A stretch of 64,000 nt of DNA from positions 4,201,029-4,265,028 of the forward strand of contig NC_004347.2 in the NCBI RefSeq assembly GCF_000146165.2, given 5' to 3'. Below the pieces are notes generated by a model. The model saw only the letters and a list, made by a program, of their open reading frames with translations, made no database searches and was not told the DNA's origin. Source of the stretch: Shewanella oneidensis MR-1. Lineage in GTDB: Bacteria > Pseudomonadota > Gammaproteobacteria > Enterobacterales > Shewanellaceae. The number at the start of each line of letters is the position of its first letter. The stretch's first letter is position 1. This document shows positions 18,675-27,603 of this stretch, piece after piece. The position numbers were made by a program, and so were the translations under genes.

Positions 18675-19778
18675 ATGAGTCTTGCTGATTCCGTATTAGC
18701 CGTGAACAACGATTTACCCATCCGCACCGACAAATCAGTCCATAGCGGCAAGGTACGTAGCGTTTACTGGCTAACCGACGCCGACAGCCGCCGTTTAATC
18801 AAGACCAAGGGCTACAATGTGCCCGAAGATACGCCGCTTGCCATTATGGTGATTAGCGATCGCATCTCCGCCTTCGACTGCATCTTCCACGGTGAAGGCG
18901 GATTAAAAGGCATTCCAGGTAAAGGCGCGGCATTAAATGCCATTTCTAATCATTGGTTTAAGCTATTTGCCGAAAACGGTTTAGCCGATAGCCATATTTT
19001 AGATATTCCGCATCCCTTCGTTTGGATAGTCCAAAAAGCCCGCCCGATTAAAGTTGAAGCCATTTGCCGCCAATACATTACTGGCTCCATGTGGCGCGCC
19101 TACTCCAAGGGCGAGCGCGTATTCTGTGGTATCACCCTGCCAGAAGGCTTAGAGAAAGATCAAAAACTGCCTGAGTTACTGATCACCCCTTCAACCAAAG
19201 GCATTTTAACTGGTATTCCCGGTGTGCCCGCGCAGGATGATGTGAACATCAGTCGCAGCGATATCGAAGCCAACTACCAAGCCTTTGGTTTTGAAAAGGT
19301 AGAAGATATCGACCTGTACGAGAAGCTGTTAAAAGATGGCTTTAAGGTGATCTCAAAGGCTTTGGCCGACCTTGACCAAGTGTTTGTGGATACCAAGTTC
19401 GAGTTTGGTTATGTGACCGACCAAGATGGCAACTCAAAACTGATCTATATGGATGAAGTGGGCACCCCAGATTCATCCCGTATTTGGGACGGCGCCGCCT
19501 ACCGCGATGGCAAGATCCTTGAAAACTCTAAGGAAGGTTTCCGCCAATTCCTGCTGAACCACTTCCCCGATCCGGATATTCTGCTTAACAAAGACAGAAT
19601 GCCAGAGCGCGAAGCCCTTGCCCGCGATAATGCCCTACCACTTGAGGCGATGATGCAAGTGTCACGCACTTACACTGGCATCGCCGAGAAGGTGACCGGC
19701 GCGGCAATTCCGCTGCCAGCCAATCCTAAGGCAGATATTATTAAGATCCTACGGGAAGAGTATGATCTGATTGTTTAA
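18675..19778 (+). CDS. purC: Phosphoribosylaminoimidazole-succinocarboxamide synthase (SAICAR synthetase)
   Basis: 367 residues, the longer form of the family rather than the roughly 237-residue enterobacterial one. It ligates aspartate to CAIR using ATP in purine synthesis. Seen are [10 protein letters not shown] near the N-terminus, the signature [26 protein letters not shown], and the C-terminal [13 protein letters not shown] block that binds substrate. Start ATG 18675 follows AAGGAA. The gene is single, ending at a strong terminator at 19827-19850. Confidence 0.93.
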   Translation: MSLADSVLAVNNDLPIRTDKSVHSGKVRSVYWLTDADSRRLIKTKGYNVPEDTPLAIMVISDRISAFDCIFHGEGGLKGIPGKGAALNAISNHWFKLFAENGLADSHILDIPHPFVWIVQKARPIKVEAICRQYITGSMWRAYSKGERVFCGITLPEGLEKDQKLPELLITPSTKGILTGIPGVPAQDDVNISRSDIEANYQAFGFEKVEDIDLYEKLLKDGFKVISKALADLDQVFVDTKFEFGYVTDQDGNSKLIYMDEVGTPDSSRIWDGAAYRDGKILENSKEGFRQFLLNHFPDPDILLNKDRMPEREALARDNALPLEAMMQVSRTYTGIAEKVTGAAIPLPANPKADIIKILREEYDLIV

Positions 19779-19826
19779 TCAGATTTCGATGAGGTAGGGA
19801 GTTTTTCCTTAACCTCTAAATGCAGA

Positions 19827-19850
19827 AAAGGCGCTTAGGCGCCTTTTTTG
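19827..19850 (+). terminator. Terminator after purC
   Basis: An AAAGGCGC stem pairs with GCGCCTTT around a TTAG loop (19827-19846) and is followed by T residues. Confidence 0.9.
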
Positions 19851-19936
19851 TTTTTCAAACTTGGATTTGAATTTATTTGTATGAATCAATTTAACTCAAT
19901 TCTGAAATGTTAATCTTAGAAAAATCAAAGCCAAAG

Positions 19937-20200
19937 TCAAAGTCGTGGGGCTTCACCCCACACCCGACCAAGGAGGACTGCTCGTCCTATCCTCCTTGGA
20001 TGCTCCAAGACGCCCCTAGCGAAGTTACATGCATTAGAGACTAGCCTTGGTCTTATGGATAAATTGCTATCGCTTCCGAAGGATGCGTCCCTGCACCTGC
20101 GAAAGCTAGCCAGTCATCCATGACCGGACTCACGCAATTTATTCCAACGCCCCGCGGCAACTTCGCAGGGGAAGGTGTACTTCTGAGGCTTTGGTGTTGC
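19937..20200 (+). repeat. Structured repeat, left copy (inverted partner at 22573-22834)
   Basis: 264 bases. The first 34 (19937-19970) are an exact reverse complement of 22801-22834, and the remainder aligns with many substitutions but the same length and order. Hairpins seen are GTGGGG/CCCCAC at the start, CCAAGGAGG (19968-19976) with CCTCCTTGG (19991-19999), and GTCAT/ATGAC (20113-20124). The inner two stems differ in sequence from the right copy but remain paired. There is no coding frame of note. It is preceded by AAAGTC-like short repeats. The A/T-rich 20201-20377 that follows has no recognised feature other than the probable promoter of the next gene. Confidence 0.8.
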
Positions 20201-20377
20201 TTGCGAGTAATGCAAAGCAAACAGAGTGATACCAAACATCACTTTTAGAAAATTTAACAATGGGTGGCTCGTTAAATTCTTAGTTGAATACTCAATAAAA
20301 TGACGTTATGTTGCTGTTTTAGCATAGATTGTCAGATTTAATTTAGGGACAGTGACATGACCTGAACCAAATTATTC

Positions 20378-22534
20378 ATGGTTCCGAGTTTTAATGTCGT
20401 TTCCTCAAATAATATGGAAAAAAGTATGAATAAAAGAGATGAAATACACTTACTATCTTCACTAGCTGTCTTTAGCCAAACCTATAAGAATAATACCGAT
20501 ATTATCGACGTAATCGCAGCATTTATTGAAGCAACTATAATTAAGAGAGCTTTAAAATCATTTACATGCCCTGAATTAACTGCACATGTTAATAGTGAAT
20601 TCTCATTCACCTTTCCAGAAGGTGTGATATCAACATCACTCAAAAGAATTAGCCATTTAGAAAGAGCCACCAAACCAAAAACGCATTACATTTATACTCC
20701 TGATGAAAAACAGCAAGAATCAAACTCCAAGATGTTGTTAGAAATATCGAATGCAGAGGCAAAAAACAAAGCTCTGCTTGTTGATTTAGAAGGATATATC
20801 TCTTCAAAAATAAAGAGAGAACTTTCAGAAAGTGAAGTTGATGATTTAATTCACTCATTCACATCTTTCATTCAAGACACTGCAAATGGAAGGAAATTCT
20901 CCGAACACATTAGCGCATTCATAATAGAGAACTCAGAAAAAAAGGATTTTATCGAGCACGTACAAGAGATAAAAGATGGTTCGATAATAGAGTCGGAAAT
21001 AAGATTTAATAACAACATATCTGAAACTGGATCTTGGAAAAATGAAATAACAATACTACTAGGTACGGAGATTATTTTCCACTTGGCGGGATATAACGGA
21101 CTGGTGTTCAAAAAAATAACTGACGAATTCCTAAGCTATATATCAGAAATAAATAGCGGAAGAAAAGAAAAAATAAAACTAAGATATTTCAATGAAACTC
21201 TTGATGGAATAAACTCATATTTTTCAAAAGCAGATGACATTGTTGCAGGAAAAGATAAAGCATTACCTCATGTTTCGGCTATGGTACATTTAACTAATGG
21301 GTGTGAAAGCAGATTCGATTTATTGAAAAAAAAGAAAGAACTAATTAGGCTACTTGAAGTAAAGGGTATTAAGCCATTAGAGGATGAATCTTTCTTTTCA
21401 GAAGAAAATCATAAATACAACATAATAAACTCTTCTATAATAAATGAAATTCAATCAGACCCGCGCAATGAACTTATGGAAAACCATATTAATGAGCTAA
21501 ATTACATAAACATACTTCGTAAAGGAGATAGCAGTCGATTTGATAGAATTACACATATTTTAGTAACAGAAAATTATAAAACACTTAATATTGCATGGAG
21601 TTCTTCACTAAAAGAAAAAGGTGAGGTACCGTTGGCGACTAATCTTAACTTCATGATTAGTAAATTCTGGTTTAAACTAAATAGAGGATTTGGACAGCAG
21701 GGAAGTATCACATCTTTTGATGTAATAACAAAAGCGAAGATTGTATTATCTTCCAAAGTAAATGAATCCGTCAGCAAACGATACACCGAATTCCAGAAAA
21801 ACTATTCTAACGGAACTCTAGATAAGGAGACGGCAACAGCAATACTCGCTGAATGCCGCAGCGACACAAGAAAACCAGAAGAAATAAAAGCTGTTGAAAC
21901 TGAACAAATGCTGTCACTCATTGAAGACTCCAGCATTGACGCTTACTTGAGAAACAAAAATCATTTGGAGCAAATCAATTCTTTACGCGAGTCAGAAAAT
22001 GCCAAGCTGATGAAAAAACTTGTTCATGAAAGAGAAAGAAACGACATAAATATAAAAACTTTAATTGAGTCAAAATTAACTACCAAAACTCTTTACCAAG
22101 AAAAAAAACAGAGTACAACTCAACAACTTGAAACTTTTGAAAGCAAAAGAACAGACATAAACAAAACATACTATCGTTCAAAAAAAACATTAAAAATACT
22201 CACTATGACTTTAATTATAACAGTAATACCATCTATATATTACTTATTATCTGAAGATATAGAGAAAATAACAAATCTTATAAAAATATCAGGAGCCACT
22301 ACGTTATCAACATTTATAATTTGGTATTTTGGAGACATGATAAAAATAGAAAACTTGAGAAACACTATATCTAAGTTTGATAATATACACTTAAATAAAA
22401 AGTTTGAAAAAAAAGGGCTGACAGATGAGATTATTAAACAGCTCAATGATGAAATTTCAAAACTTGACAATGATATATCCAACATTGACCAAGATATAAA
22501 AATTCTTGAACTTGAACTTGAAGAGCAGAACTGA
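20378..22534 (+). CDS. Unknown 718-residue protein with C-terminal membrane hairpin and coiled coils
   Basis: I do not recognise this gene. The translation is mostly helical and rich in Lys, Glu, Asn and Ile, and the DNA is markedly more A/T-rich than its neighbours, which suggests acquisition by transfer. Residues about 225-260 (ITILLGTEIIFHLAGYNG) and 391-401 (ITHILVTENYK) resemble the first and late strands of PIN-like nuclease folds, but the first acidic position is Gly229, so this is tentative. Coiled coil is likely at 530-600. Two hydrophobic segments at about 607-624 and 636-652 form a hairpin, followed by a Leu/Ile/Asp heptad tail. Starts at 20378, 20414 and 20426 are possible, and the last has a weak GGA. 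It stands alone between inverted structured repeats. Confidence 0.7.
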   Translation: MVPSFNVVSSNNMEKSMNKRDEIHLLSSLAVFSQTYKNNTDIIDVIAAFIEATIIKRALKSFTCPELTAHVNSEFSFTFPEGVISTSLKRISHLERATKPKTHYIYTPDEKQQESNSKMLLEISNAEAKNKALLVDLEGYISSKIKRELSESEVDDLIHSFTSFIQDTANGRKFSEHISAFIIENSEKKDFIEHVQEIKDGSIIESEIRFNNNISETGSWKNEITILLGTEIIFHLAGYNGLVFKKITDEFLSYISEINSGRKEKIKLRYFNETLDGINSYFSKADDIVAGKDKALPHVSAMVHLTNGCESRFDLLKKKKELIRLLEVKGIKPLEDESFFSEENHKYNIINSSIINEIQSDPRNELMENHINELNYINILRKGDSSRFDRITHILVTENYKTLNIAWSSSLKEKGEVPLATNLNFMISKFWFKLNRGFGQQGSITSFDVITKAKIVLSSKVNESVSKRYTEFQKNYSNGTLDKETATAILAECRSDTRKPEEIKAVETEQMLSLIEDSSIDAYLRNKNHLEQINSLRESENAKLMKKLVHERERNDINIKTLIESKLTTKTLYQEKKQSTTQQLETFESKRTDINKTYYRSKKTLKILTMTLIITVIPSIYYLLSEDIEKITNLIKISGATTLSTFIIWYFGDMIKIENLRNTISKFDNIHLNKKFEKKGLTDEIIKQLNDEISKLDNDISNIDQDIKILELELEEQN

Positions 22535-22572
22535 GATAAAGATAGGACAGGCATAAATCTTTGGGATTAACA

Positions 22573-22834
22573 GCAAACACCGAGATCACAGAAGTTCACC
22601 TTCCCCTGCGAAGTTGCTGAAGGGCGTTGAAGAAAATAGCGTGACGCAGACAGGATGTCTGCGTAGCTTTCGGGGGGAAGGGACGCCCCATCGGAAGCGT
22701 TAGCGATTTTCGAATAAGCACGAAGCCACTAATCAATGCATTTAACTTTGCTAGGGACGCCGGGGGATTTCCAAAAGGGGAACAGGCGTTTTTCCCCTTT
22801 TGGTCGGGTGTGGGGTGAAGCCCCACGACTTTGA
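22573..22834 (-). repeat. Structured repeat, right copy (inverted relative to 19937-20200)
   Basis: 262 bases, read on the minus strand. It shares the 34-base exact end (22801-22834) with the left copy, and shorter blocks throughout such as CCCTAGC, AATGCAT, CGCTTCCGA, CGAAAGCTA and CAACTTCGCAGGGG. Its hairpins are CCAAAAGGGG (22771-22780) with CCCCTTTTGG (22794-22803), and ACGCAGACA (22644-22652) with TGTCTGCGT (22656-22664). Both replace different but also self-complementary stems of the left copy. It begins 38 bases after the 718-residue gene ends. Confidence 0.8.
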
Positions 22835-22880
22835 TTCACCTCGGCCATGAGGCCGCAATGACGATACATCTACATAAACA

Positions 22881-22923
22881 AGTGTGAGATGAAGCCCCAC
22901 GACTTTGATTTGGACTTTGATTT
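22881..22923 (-). repeat. Third, truncated copy of the structured-repeat end
   Basis: TGAAGCCCCACGACTTTGA (22891 region) repeats the terminus of the right copy 50 bases further on, followed by another AAAGTC-like repeat. Only the first hairpin region is present. The rest of 22924-23018 contains nothing recognised. Confidence 0.6.
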
Positions 22924-23018
22924 AGCCTGCTAACACGACTAATGAAACTGAAGCACTTTCATGTTCTAGCACGAACGTAAGGACTAACATCCCAAGTTGT
23001 CACACCTTCAACCCAAGG

Positions 23019-23804
23019 TTAAATCTTCACACAGACAAACAGCGCATTACCTGAGCTTAAATCCCATGGGACGATTTTTTCATAATCATGCTCAAAGATA
23101 TGCACTTCAAAATATGGCGCGAGTAACGCTTGTAGCTCAGCAAAACTGGTGGCGACCATAGTATGTTGGTCTTGCCATAACTCAGTCTGATGCAGAGACG
23201 TATCGGCTTCAAAATCAGTCAGTTGAGTAAACGGCTGCTGACGCTTTGCAATGCTTAGATTTAATGACTGTTTTTCGCCTTGGCCATTGTAATGCCAGCC
23301 AGATTCAAAGGCAAAATGGTACCCTTCAAACTCGGCAAAATGCTTAATCGATAAGCGGTTATCGATGCAGTGCTTATCAACCGAGTTGAAACAAAATATC
23401 CCACCGTCATTAAGGGCACGGTGCACACTCGCGATGCAACTTTTTAGGCGCTCTATGCCGGCACTGTAATGGATGGAATATAAAAAACAGGTAATTAAAT
23501 CAACTGGCTGCTCAAGATAAAACGCGGTCATATCTTGCAGATTAAACTGGGCCTCAGGGCAACGACGCATGGCCATATCGAGCATCGGCTGATTAATATC
23601 CAGGCCACTGCACTGATAACCAAGGTCGATAAAATGTCGTACATGCGGGCCTGTGCCACAGGCTAAATCAAGGTGTTGTTTGCCATTATTCCCTAAGAAC
23701 TGATGCAATCGATGGATGCTGGCACTCTGTTGTTGATAGTTAATATCGGAGCACATTAAATCGTAATAACCGGATAGATCGGTATAAAGCGCGTTAGAAG
23801 ACAT
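23019..23804 (-). CDS. SAM-dependent class I methyltransferase
   Basis: 261 residues. SAM-binding motif I is HLDLACGTGPHV (Asp46-Gly52). It is followed by a motif II acidic end at GLDINQPMLDMA, FNLQDMTAF and a post-II hydrophobic strand VDLITCFLYSIHY. The rest resembles small-molecule methyltransferases rather than RNA or DNA enzymes. The substrate is unknown. It is a single gene on the minus strand with no operon partner. Confidence 0.85.
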   Translation of the reverse strand: MSSNALYTDLSGYYDLMCSDINYQQQSASIHRLHQFLGNNGKQHLDLACGTGPHVRHFIDLGYQCSGLDINQPMLDMAMRRCPEAQFNLQDMTAFYLEQPVDLITCFLYSIHYSAGIERLKSCIASVHRALNDGGIFCFNSVDKHCIDNRLSIKHFAEFEGYHFAFESGWHYNGQGEKQSLNLSIAKRQQPFTQLTDFEADTSLHQTELWQDQHTMVATSFAELQALLAPYFEVHIFEHDYEKIVPWDLSSGNALFVCVKI

Positions 23805-24068
23805 AGCAGCAAAGAGAAGGCATGGGCAATTAAGGGTGGCGCATGATATATCAGTTAGCCCATAACCGATACTCGCAATTCCACAACTAGGTGCGAGAAC
23901 AAGTCGCTTGAATCAATTTTATTATACAAAACAGCACACTAGGGTGCTGAGTAACAATCCAACACCTCAAAGGTGGTTAAACCTCAGTACGTCATCGACA
24001 ATCAACACAAATCAGCCAAGATGGATGAGCTAAGTAAGCCTCATCCATCTTATCGGTTTATGATTGAT

Positions 24069-24782
24069 TTATTTCAATTTATAGACCACTTCAACTCGGT
24101 CTTCGATAGTCACTTGACCATATTGATAACTTTCAGCCGCGGCCATTGCATAATCGGCTTTGGCATTCATACGCAGCATAACTGGTTGTACTGGACGTTG
24201 ATCGTAATAGCGAATTTGCCAAATCTTACCTAAGTTTTCCCCAAATCCCTTGGCTAAGGACTCGGCTTTTTGCTTAGCATCGACAATGGCCTCTTGGCGC
24301 GCCTTGGCTACATATTCAGCCTCTTTGCTTGATTTAAGGGCGATGTTATTCACTCGATTCATGCCCTCTTCGATGGCCGAATCAACAATCGTATTTAAGC
24401 GGCTTAACTCTGTTACCGTTACTGTGATTTGACGACTGGCGATGTACCCCGTCAGCTCTGGCGCTTTATCCTGGGCATAAATATATTGGGGTTGCAGATT
24501 TAAGTTAGCACTTTGAATATGTTCTTTACTCACCCCTGCGGCGGCGAGGCGGGCGATAAATTTCGCGACAGCCGCATCCGAGTTATCTTTAGCGGCCTTA
24601 GCGTCTTTCTCGGTAACCGCCACTTCCACATTAAGTTCGGCCATATCGGGCTCGACTTGAATTTGGCTCACGCCCATGGTTTCGATATGGGGAAAATCCA
24701 CCTCGGCCGCAAGTGTGGTGGCAGTAAATGCACCAGAGAAAAGACCACCTGCAACTAATACAGCTAAAAGAGAATGCTTCAT
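24069..24782 (-). CDS. SIMPL-domain (DUF541) periplasmic protein, YggE-like
   Basis: 237 residues from ATG 24782, with GGAG nearby. A signal peptide (LLAVLVAGGLFSGAFTATTLA, cleaved near AEVDF) is followed by a SIMPL domain: VEPDMAELNVEVAV, KEHIQSANLNLQPQY, GYIASRQITVTV, LNTIVDSAIEEGMNRVNNIAL and KAESLAKGFGENLGKI. YggE relatives are linked to oxidative stress defence, but the biochemical role is unclear. It is monocistronic. Confidence 0.85.
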   Translation of the reverse strand: MKHSLLAVLVAGGLFSGAFTATTLAAEVDFPHIETMGVSQIQVEPDMAELNVEVAVTEKDAKAAKDNSDAAVAKFIARLAAAGVSKEHIQSANLNLQPQYIYAQDKAPELTGYIASRQITVTVTELSRLNTIVDSAIEEGMNRVNNIALKSSKEAEYVAKARQEAIVDAKQKAESLAKGFGENLGKIWQIRYYDQRPVQPVMLRMNAKADYAMAAAESYQYGQVTIEDRVEVVYKLK

Positions 24783-25173
24783 TATTAACTCCAACTAAAT
24801 CATTTAAGGCGAGACTGCCGTGATGCTAACGCGATGGCTATCGGCTAACAGGCCAATTTAGCGTCTGAGCGTTATACCAACGAGTCATACAAACTATCCC
24901 TATAAACGAGGGCAAACATAAAAAGGGTTAATTTTTTAAAAAATTTTTTCAATCGGCTACGTTCTGCCTTGTACTCGGCTACGCGCCCTAAAATGAATCC
25001 CCGCAGGGCGAAATGCCGATTGATAACGAAACACAGCATTGTGTGGGCTGTAACTGGTAGAAACGCCATCTTGGCTGTACACTTTTCAGCCACAGATACT
25101 GTACCTTTTAATCACTTCAGGTATAATCCGCGCTCTTTTTAAGGCGCTCTTTTATCAGCATCAGCGAGACACC
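24783..25173. other. rimO upstream region
   Basis: 391 bases between divergent genes. The clearest structure is an A/T palindrome AATTTTTTAAAAAATT (24930-24945). No RNA gene or recognised operator is visible. Confidence 0.35.
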
Positions 25174-26619
25174 ATGACAGTTGAAACTTTTCATCCTAAG
25201 CAAACAACCACGCTTGAGACCCCTGCCAAAACATTAGAAGCCGCCAGTGCTGACTCTGTTAATACGGGTAATGTTGCCACAGGCAATCGCATCGGTTTTG
25301 TGTCTTTAGGTTGTCCCAAAAACCTCGTGGACTCAGAGCGCATTCTGACCCAGTTACGCATTGACGGCTATGAAGTAACCAACAGCTACGACAATGCCGA
25401 TCTAGTGATCGTTAACACCTGTGGTTTTATCGATGCGGCGGTTGAAGAATCCTTAGATGCGGTGCGCGAAGCCTTAGAAGAAAACGGCAAAGTGATCGTG
25501 ACCGGCTGCTTAGGCGCCAAAGAAAACCAAATCCGCGAAGTACACCCAGACGTACTCGAAATCACAGGCCCACACAGCTACGAAGCCGTGTTAAAGCACG
25601 TCCACAAGTACGTGCCAAAACCAGAGCACAATCCCTTTACCTCGTTAATCCCACAAACTGGGGTCAAGTTAACGCCTAAGCATTATGCTTATTTAAAGAT
25701 TTCAGAAGGTTGCGACAACCGCTGTACCTTCTGCATCATCCCTGCACTGCGTGGCGATTTAGATAGCCGCGGCGCGGGTAGCGTATTAGATGAGGCCAAA
25801 CGTTTAGTTGAAGCTGGCGTACAAGAAATCCTTGTGGTGAGCCAAGACACCTCTGCCTACGGTAAAGACAAAGGCGGTCGCACCGATTTTTGGAACGGTA
25901 TGCCAGTTAAGCAAGACATCACCAGCCTTGCTCGCCAACTTGGCAAAATGGGCGCGTGGGTACGCTTACATTACATCTACCCATATCCATGGGTTGACGA
26001 TCTGATCCCATTAATGGCCGAAGGCTTAATCCTGCCTTACTTAGATATTCCAATGCAGCACGCTAGCCCACGCATCCTGAAGATGATGAAACGCCCAGGC
26101 CGTGTTGACCGTCAATTAGAAGCCATCCAACGCTGGCGCGAAATCTGCCCAGATTTGGTTATCCGCTCAACCTTTATCGTGGGCTTCCCGGGTGAAACCG
26201 AAGAAGACTTCGAAATGCTGCTCGACTTCCTGCGTGAAGCACGCCTCGACCGCGTTGGTTGCTTCAAATACTCAGAAGTGGAAGGCGCTGTCGCCAACAC
26301 CATCGCCGAGCTTATCAGTGAAGAAGTCAAAGAAGACAGATACCACAGATTTATGGAAGTCCAAGCCGAGATCAGCGCCGAGCGTTTAGCGCGCTTTGTT
26401 GGCCGCACCATGGATATCCTGATCGATGATGTTGACGAAGAAGGCGCGATTGGCCGCAGCTTCGCCGATGCCCCAGAAATCGACGGTATGGTATTTATCA
26501 ACGGTGAAACCGAACTCGAACCCGGCATGTTAGTTCGCGCCGTGATCACTCACTCAGATGAGCACGATCTGTGGGCCGAGTTAGTGGATGCCGATGCTGA
26601 GGATGAAGTCGAAGCTTAA
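25174..26619 (+). CDS. rimO: Ribosomal protein S12 methylthiotransferase RimO
   Basis: 481 residues, about 40 longer than the E. coli enzyme because of an N-terminal extension rich in Thr, Ala and Ser. The methylthiotransferase domain has its three cluster cysteines at C47 (LGCPKN), C83 (NTCGF) and C112 (TGCLG). The radical-SAM site is C180-x3-C184-x2-C187 (CDNRCTFC). A C-terminal TRAM-like domain closes the protein. RimO adds a methylthio group to the conserved aspartate of S12. Start ATG 25174 lacks a strong ribosome site, so an internal start within the extension is possible. It ends at a terminator at 26648-26675. Confidence 0.95.
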   Translation: MTVETFHPKQTTTLETPAKTLEAASADSVNTGNVATGNRIGFVSLGCPKNLVDSERILTQLRIDGYEVTNSYDNADLVIVNTCGFIDAAVEESLDAVREALEENGKVIVTGCLGAKENQIREVHPDVLEITGPHSYEAVLKHVHKYVPKPEHNPFTSLIPQTGVKLTPKHYAYLKISEGCDNRCTFCIIPALRGDLDSRGAGSVLDEAKRLVEAGVQEILVVSQDTSAYGKDKGGRTDFWNGMPVKQDITSLARQLGKMGAWVRLHYIYPYPWVDDLIPLMAEGLILPYLDIPMQHASPRILKMMKRPGRVDRQLEAIQRWREICPDLVIRSTFIVGFPGETEEDFEMLLDFLREARLDRVGCFKYSEVEGAVANTIAELISEEVKEDRYHRFMEVQAEISAERLARFVGRTMDILIDDVDEEGAIGRSFADAPEIDGMVFINGETELEPGMLVRAVITHSDEHDLWAELVDADAEDEVEA

Positions 26620-26647
26620 GCCTTCAAATCATTCAAGTTTTAAAAAG

Positions 26648-26681
26648 ACGAGCCACAGTCTCAATTGTAGCTCGTTTTTTA
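26648..26681 (+). terminator. Terminator after rimO
   Basis: Arms ACGAGCCACA and TGTAGCTCGT (26648-26657, 26666-26675, one mismatch) are followed by a T-run. Confidence 0.8.
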
Positions 26682-26801
26682 TGGGCAAAAGCAGGCGCAT
26701 CCTCTCAATAGGTGAAGGCTAGATAGTGTGACAAAAGGGGTTGAAGAGGAAAATCGCAAGGCAGTGTGGGGAGTCTAGCAGGGATTAAATGAGCAGGACT
26801 A

Positions 26802-27066
26802 ATACCAATCGTATTAAATATCTGTTCATTCAGCGGGAGTTCAACGCGCTTTAGACAAGGCGAAGGCTTGAAGGCATAGTGGCGCTCTGTCGAAAGCCTT
26901 AAACGCAGTATAAAGCGCGTAGAAACCTGCCCTTCGGGAGCCTCACAGGCATCCCACTCCGGTGTTGCATTGACTTAAAAGGGAATGACCATTTCTGCGT
27001 CAATGCGCCTTGGATTGAAATGCCTGTGAGGCTCTGAACTGATTAGATATTTAATGTGATTGGTAT
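26802..27066. mobile_element. ATACCAATC-type MITE, 265 bp, interrupted by a second repeat
   Basis: The left end ATACCAATCGTATTAAATATCT (26802-26823) and right end (27045-27066) are inverted with two mismatches. The first 118 bases match the copy at 17179-17296. Between the internal stem and the right end lies an unrelated insertion carrying its own inverted repeat. Non-coding. Confidence 0.8.
26938..27034. repeat. Nested REP-like element with 15-bp perfect inverted ends
   Basis: GAGCCTCACAGGCAT (26938-26952) and ATGCCTGTGAGGCTC (27020-27034) enclose 67 bases. The element sits inside the 265-bp MITE, giving a repeat-in-repeat structure. Confidence 0.7.
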
Positions 27067-27081
27067 AACGTGGCAAAAACG

Positions 27082-27330
27082 TTAAAACATCATCCCCATA
27101 AAGCCGAAAGGGGTATCGCCCTTGTGCTGATACCCCTCTCGGTTACTCATTTTGAATGCCTTGCCTTTACGGTTATAAGACCCTTTGCCCTTTTTCGGCT
27201 TTTCGGTTCGCATCCGAAATAACGGACTGGTCACTAGCGCCTTAAGTGCATTGTCTGTAATGGTGCCGCGACCATTTTCATGCTCTAGCACACCTTCGGC
27301 TTTTACTTTTGCCACATTTACCTTCGTCAT
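27082..27330 (-). CDS. arfA: Alternative ribosome-rescue factor ArfA
   Basis: 82 residues from ATG 27330, with GAGGAG 8 bases upstream. The core GTITDNALKALVTSPLFRMR followed by EKPKKGKGSYNRKGK matches the conserved ArfA region: the DNAI/LKAL helix and a basic KKGKGSY(M/N)RKGK tail that enters the mRNA channel. ArfA recruits RF2 to free ribosomes stalled without a stop codon when tmRNA is lacking. The last residues (FGFMGMMF) are hydrophobic, as in full-length unstable ArfA, and the 3' coding region forms a long hairpin, the family's known regulatory device. Confidence 0.88.
   Translation of the reverse strand: MTKVNVAKVKAEGVLEHENGRGTITDNALKALVTSPLFRMRTEKPKKGKGSYNRKGKAFKMSNREGYQHKGDTPFGFMGMMF
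27104..27142 (-). promoter_or_regulatory. RNase III-type hairpin inside the arfA coding sequence
   Basis: On the arfA strand CCGAGAGGGGTATC pairs with GATACCCCTTTCGG (14 bp, one G-U) around an 11-base loop, near codons 63-76. In E. coli, cleavage or termination at such a stem gives stop-less arfA mRNA, so active truncated ArfA accumulates only if tmRNA fails. Confidence 0.75.
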
Positions 27331-27603
27331 AATGACTCCTCAATTAATCCTCAATTAATCCTATATTGGTCAAGGGCCAAGTTAATCAGTCTCGGCCAGC
27401 GGCGACACTATAAACCAATCTAAAAAGATGTACAGAGTTTGTGCAGTAGTGCAAAGAATCGCACTTTTTATTATCGAAAAGTATGATAGATTAACCCAAC
27501 AAAAAGAATACATTAGAGCAACAAAGCCCTATCTTTAACACTACTTTAGGTCGCTATTTATCGACACGATTACCCTTGGTAATCACTGGAGAAGGAGATC
27601 ATT

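Noticed and set aside
18377..18688. 103-codon plus-strand frame before purC
   Set aside because: It overlaps the purC start, has random-looking composition and no family features, and purC has its own ribosome site.
19937..22834. Inverted repeats considered as integron attC sites or IS termini
   Set aside because: No attC core motifs, integrase or transposase were seen. The repeats are longer and multi-hairpin, so they are left as a structured repeat of unknown type.
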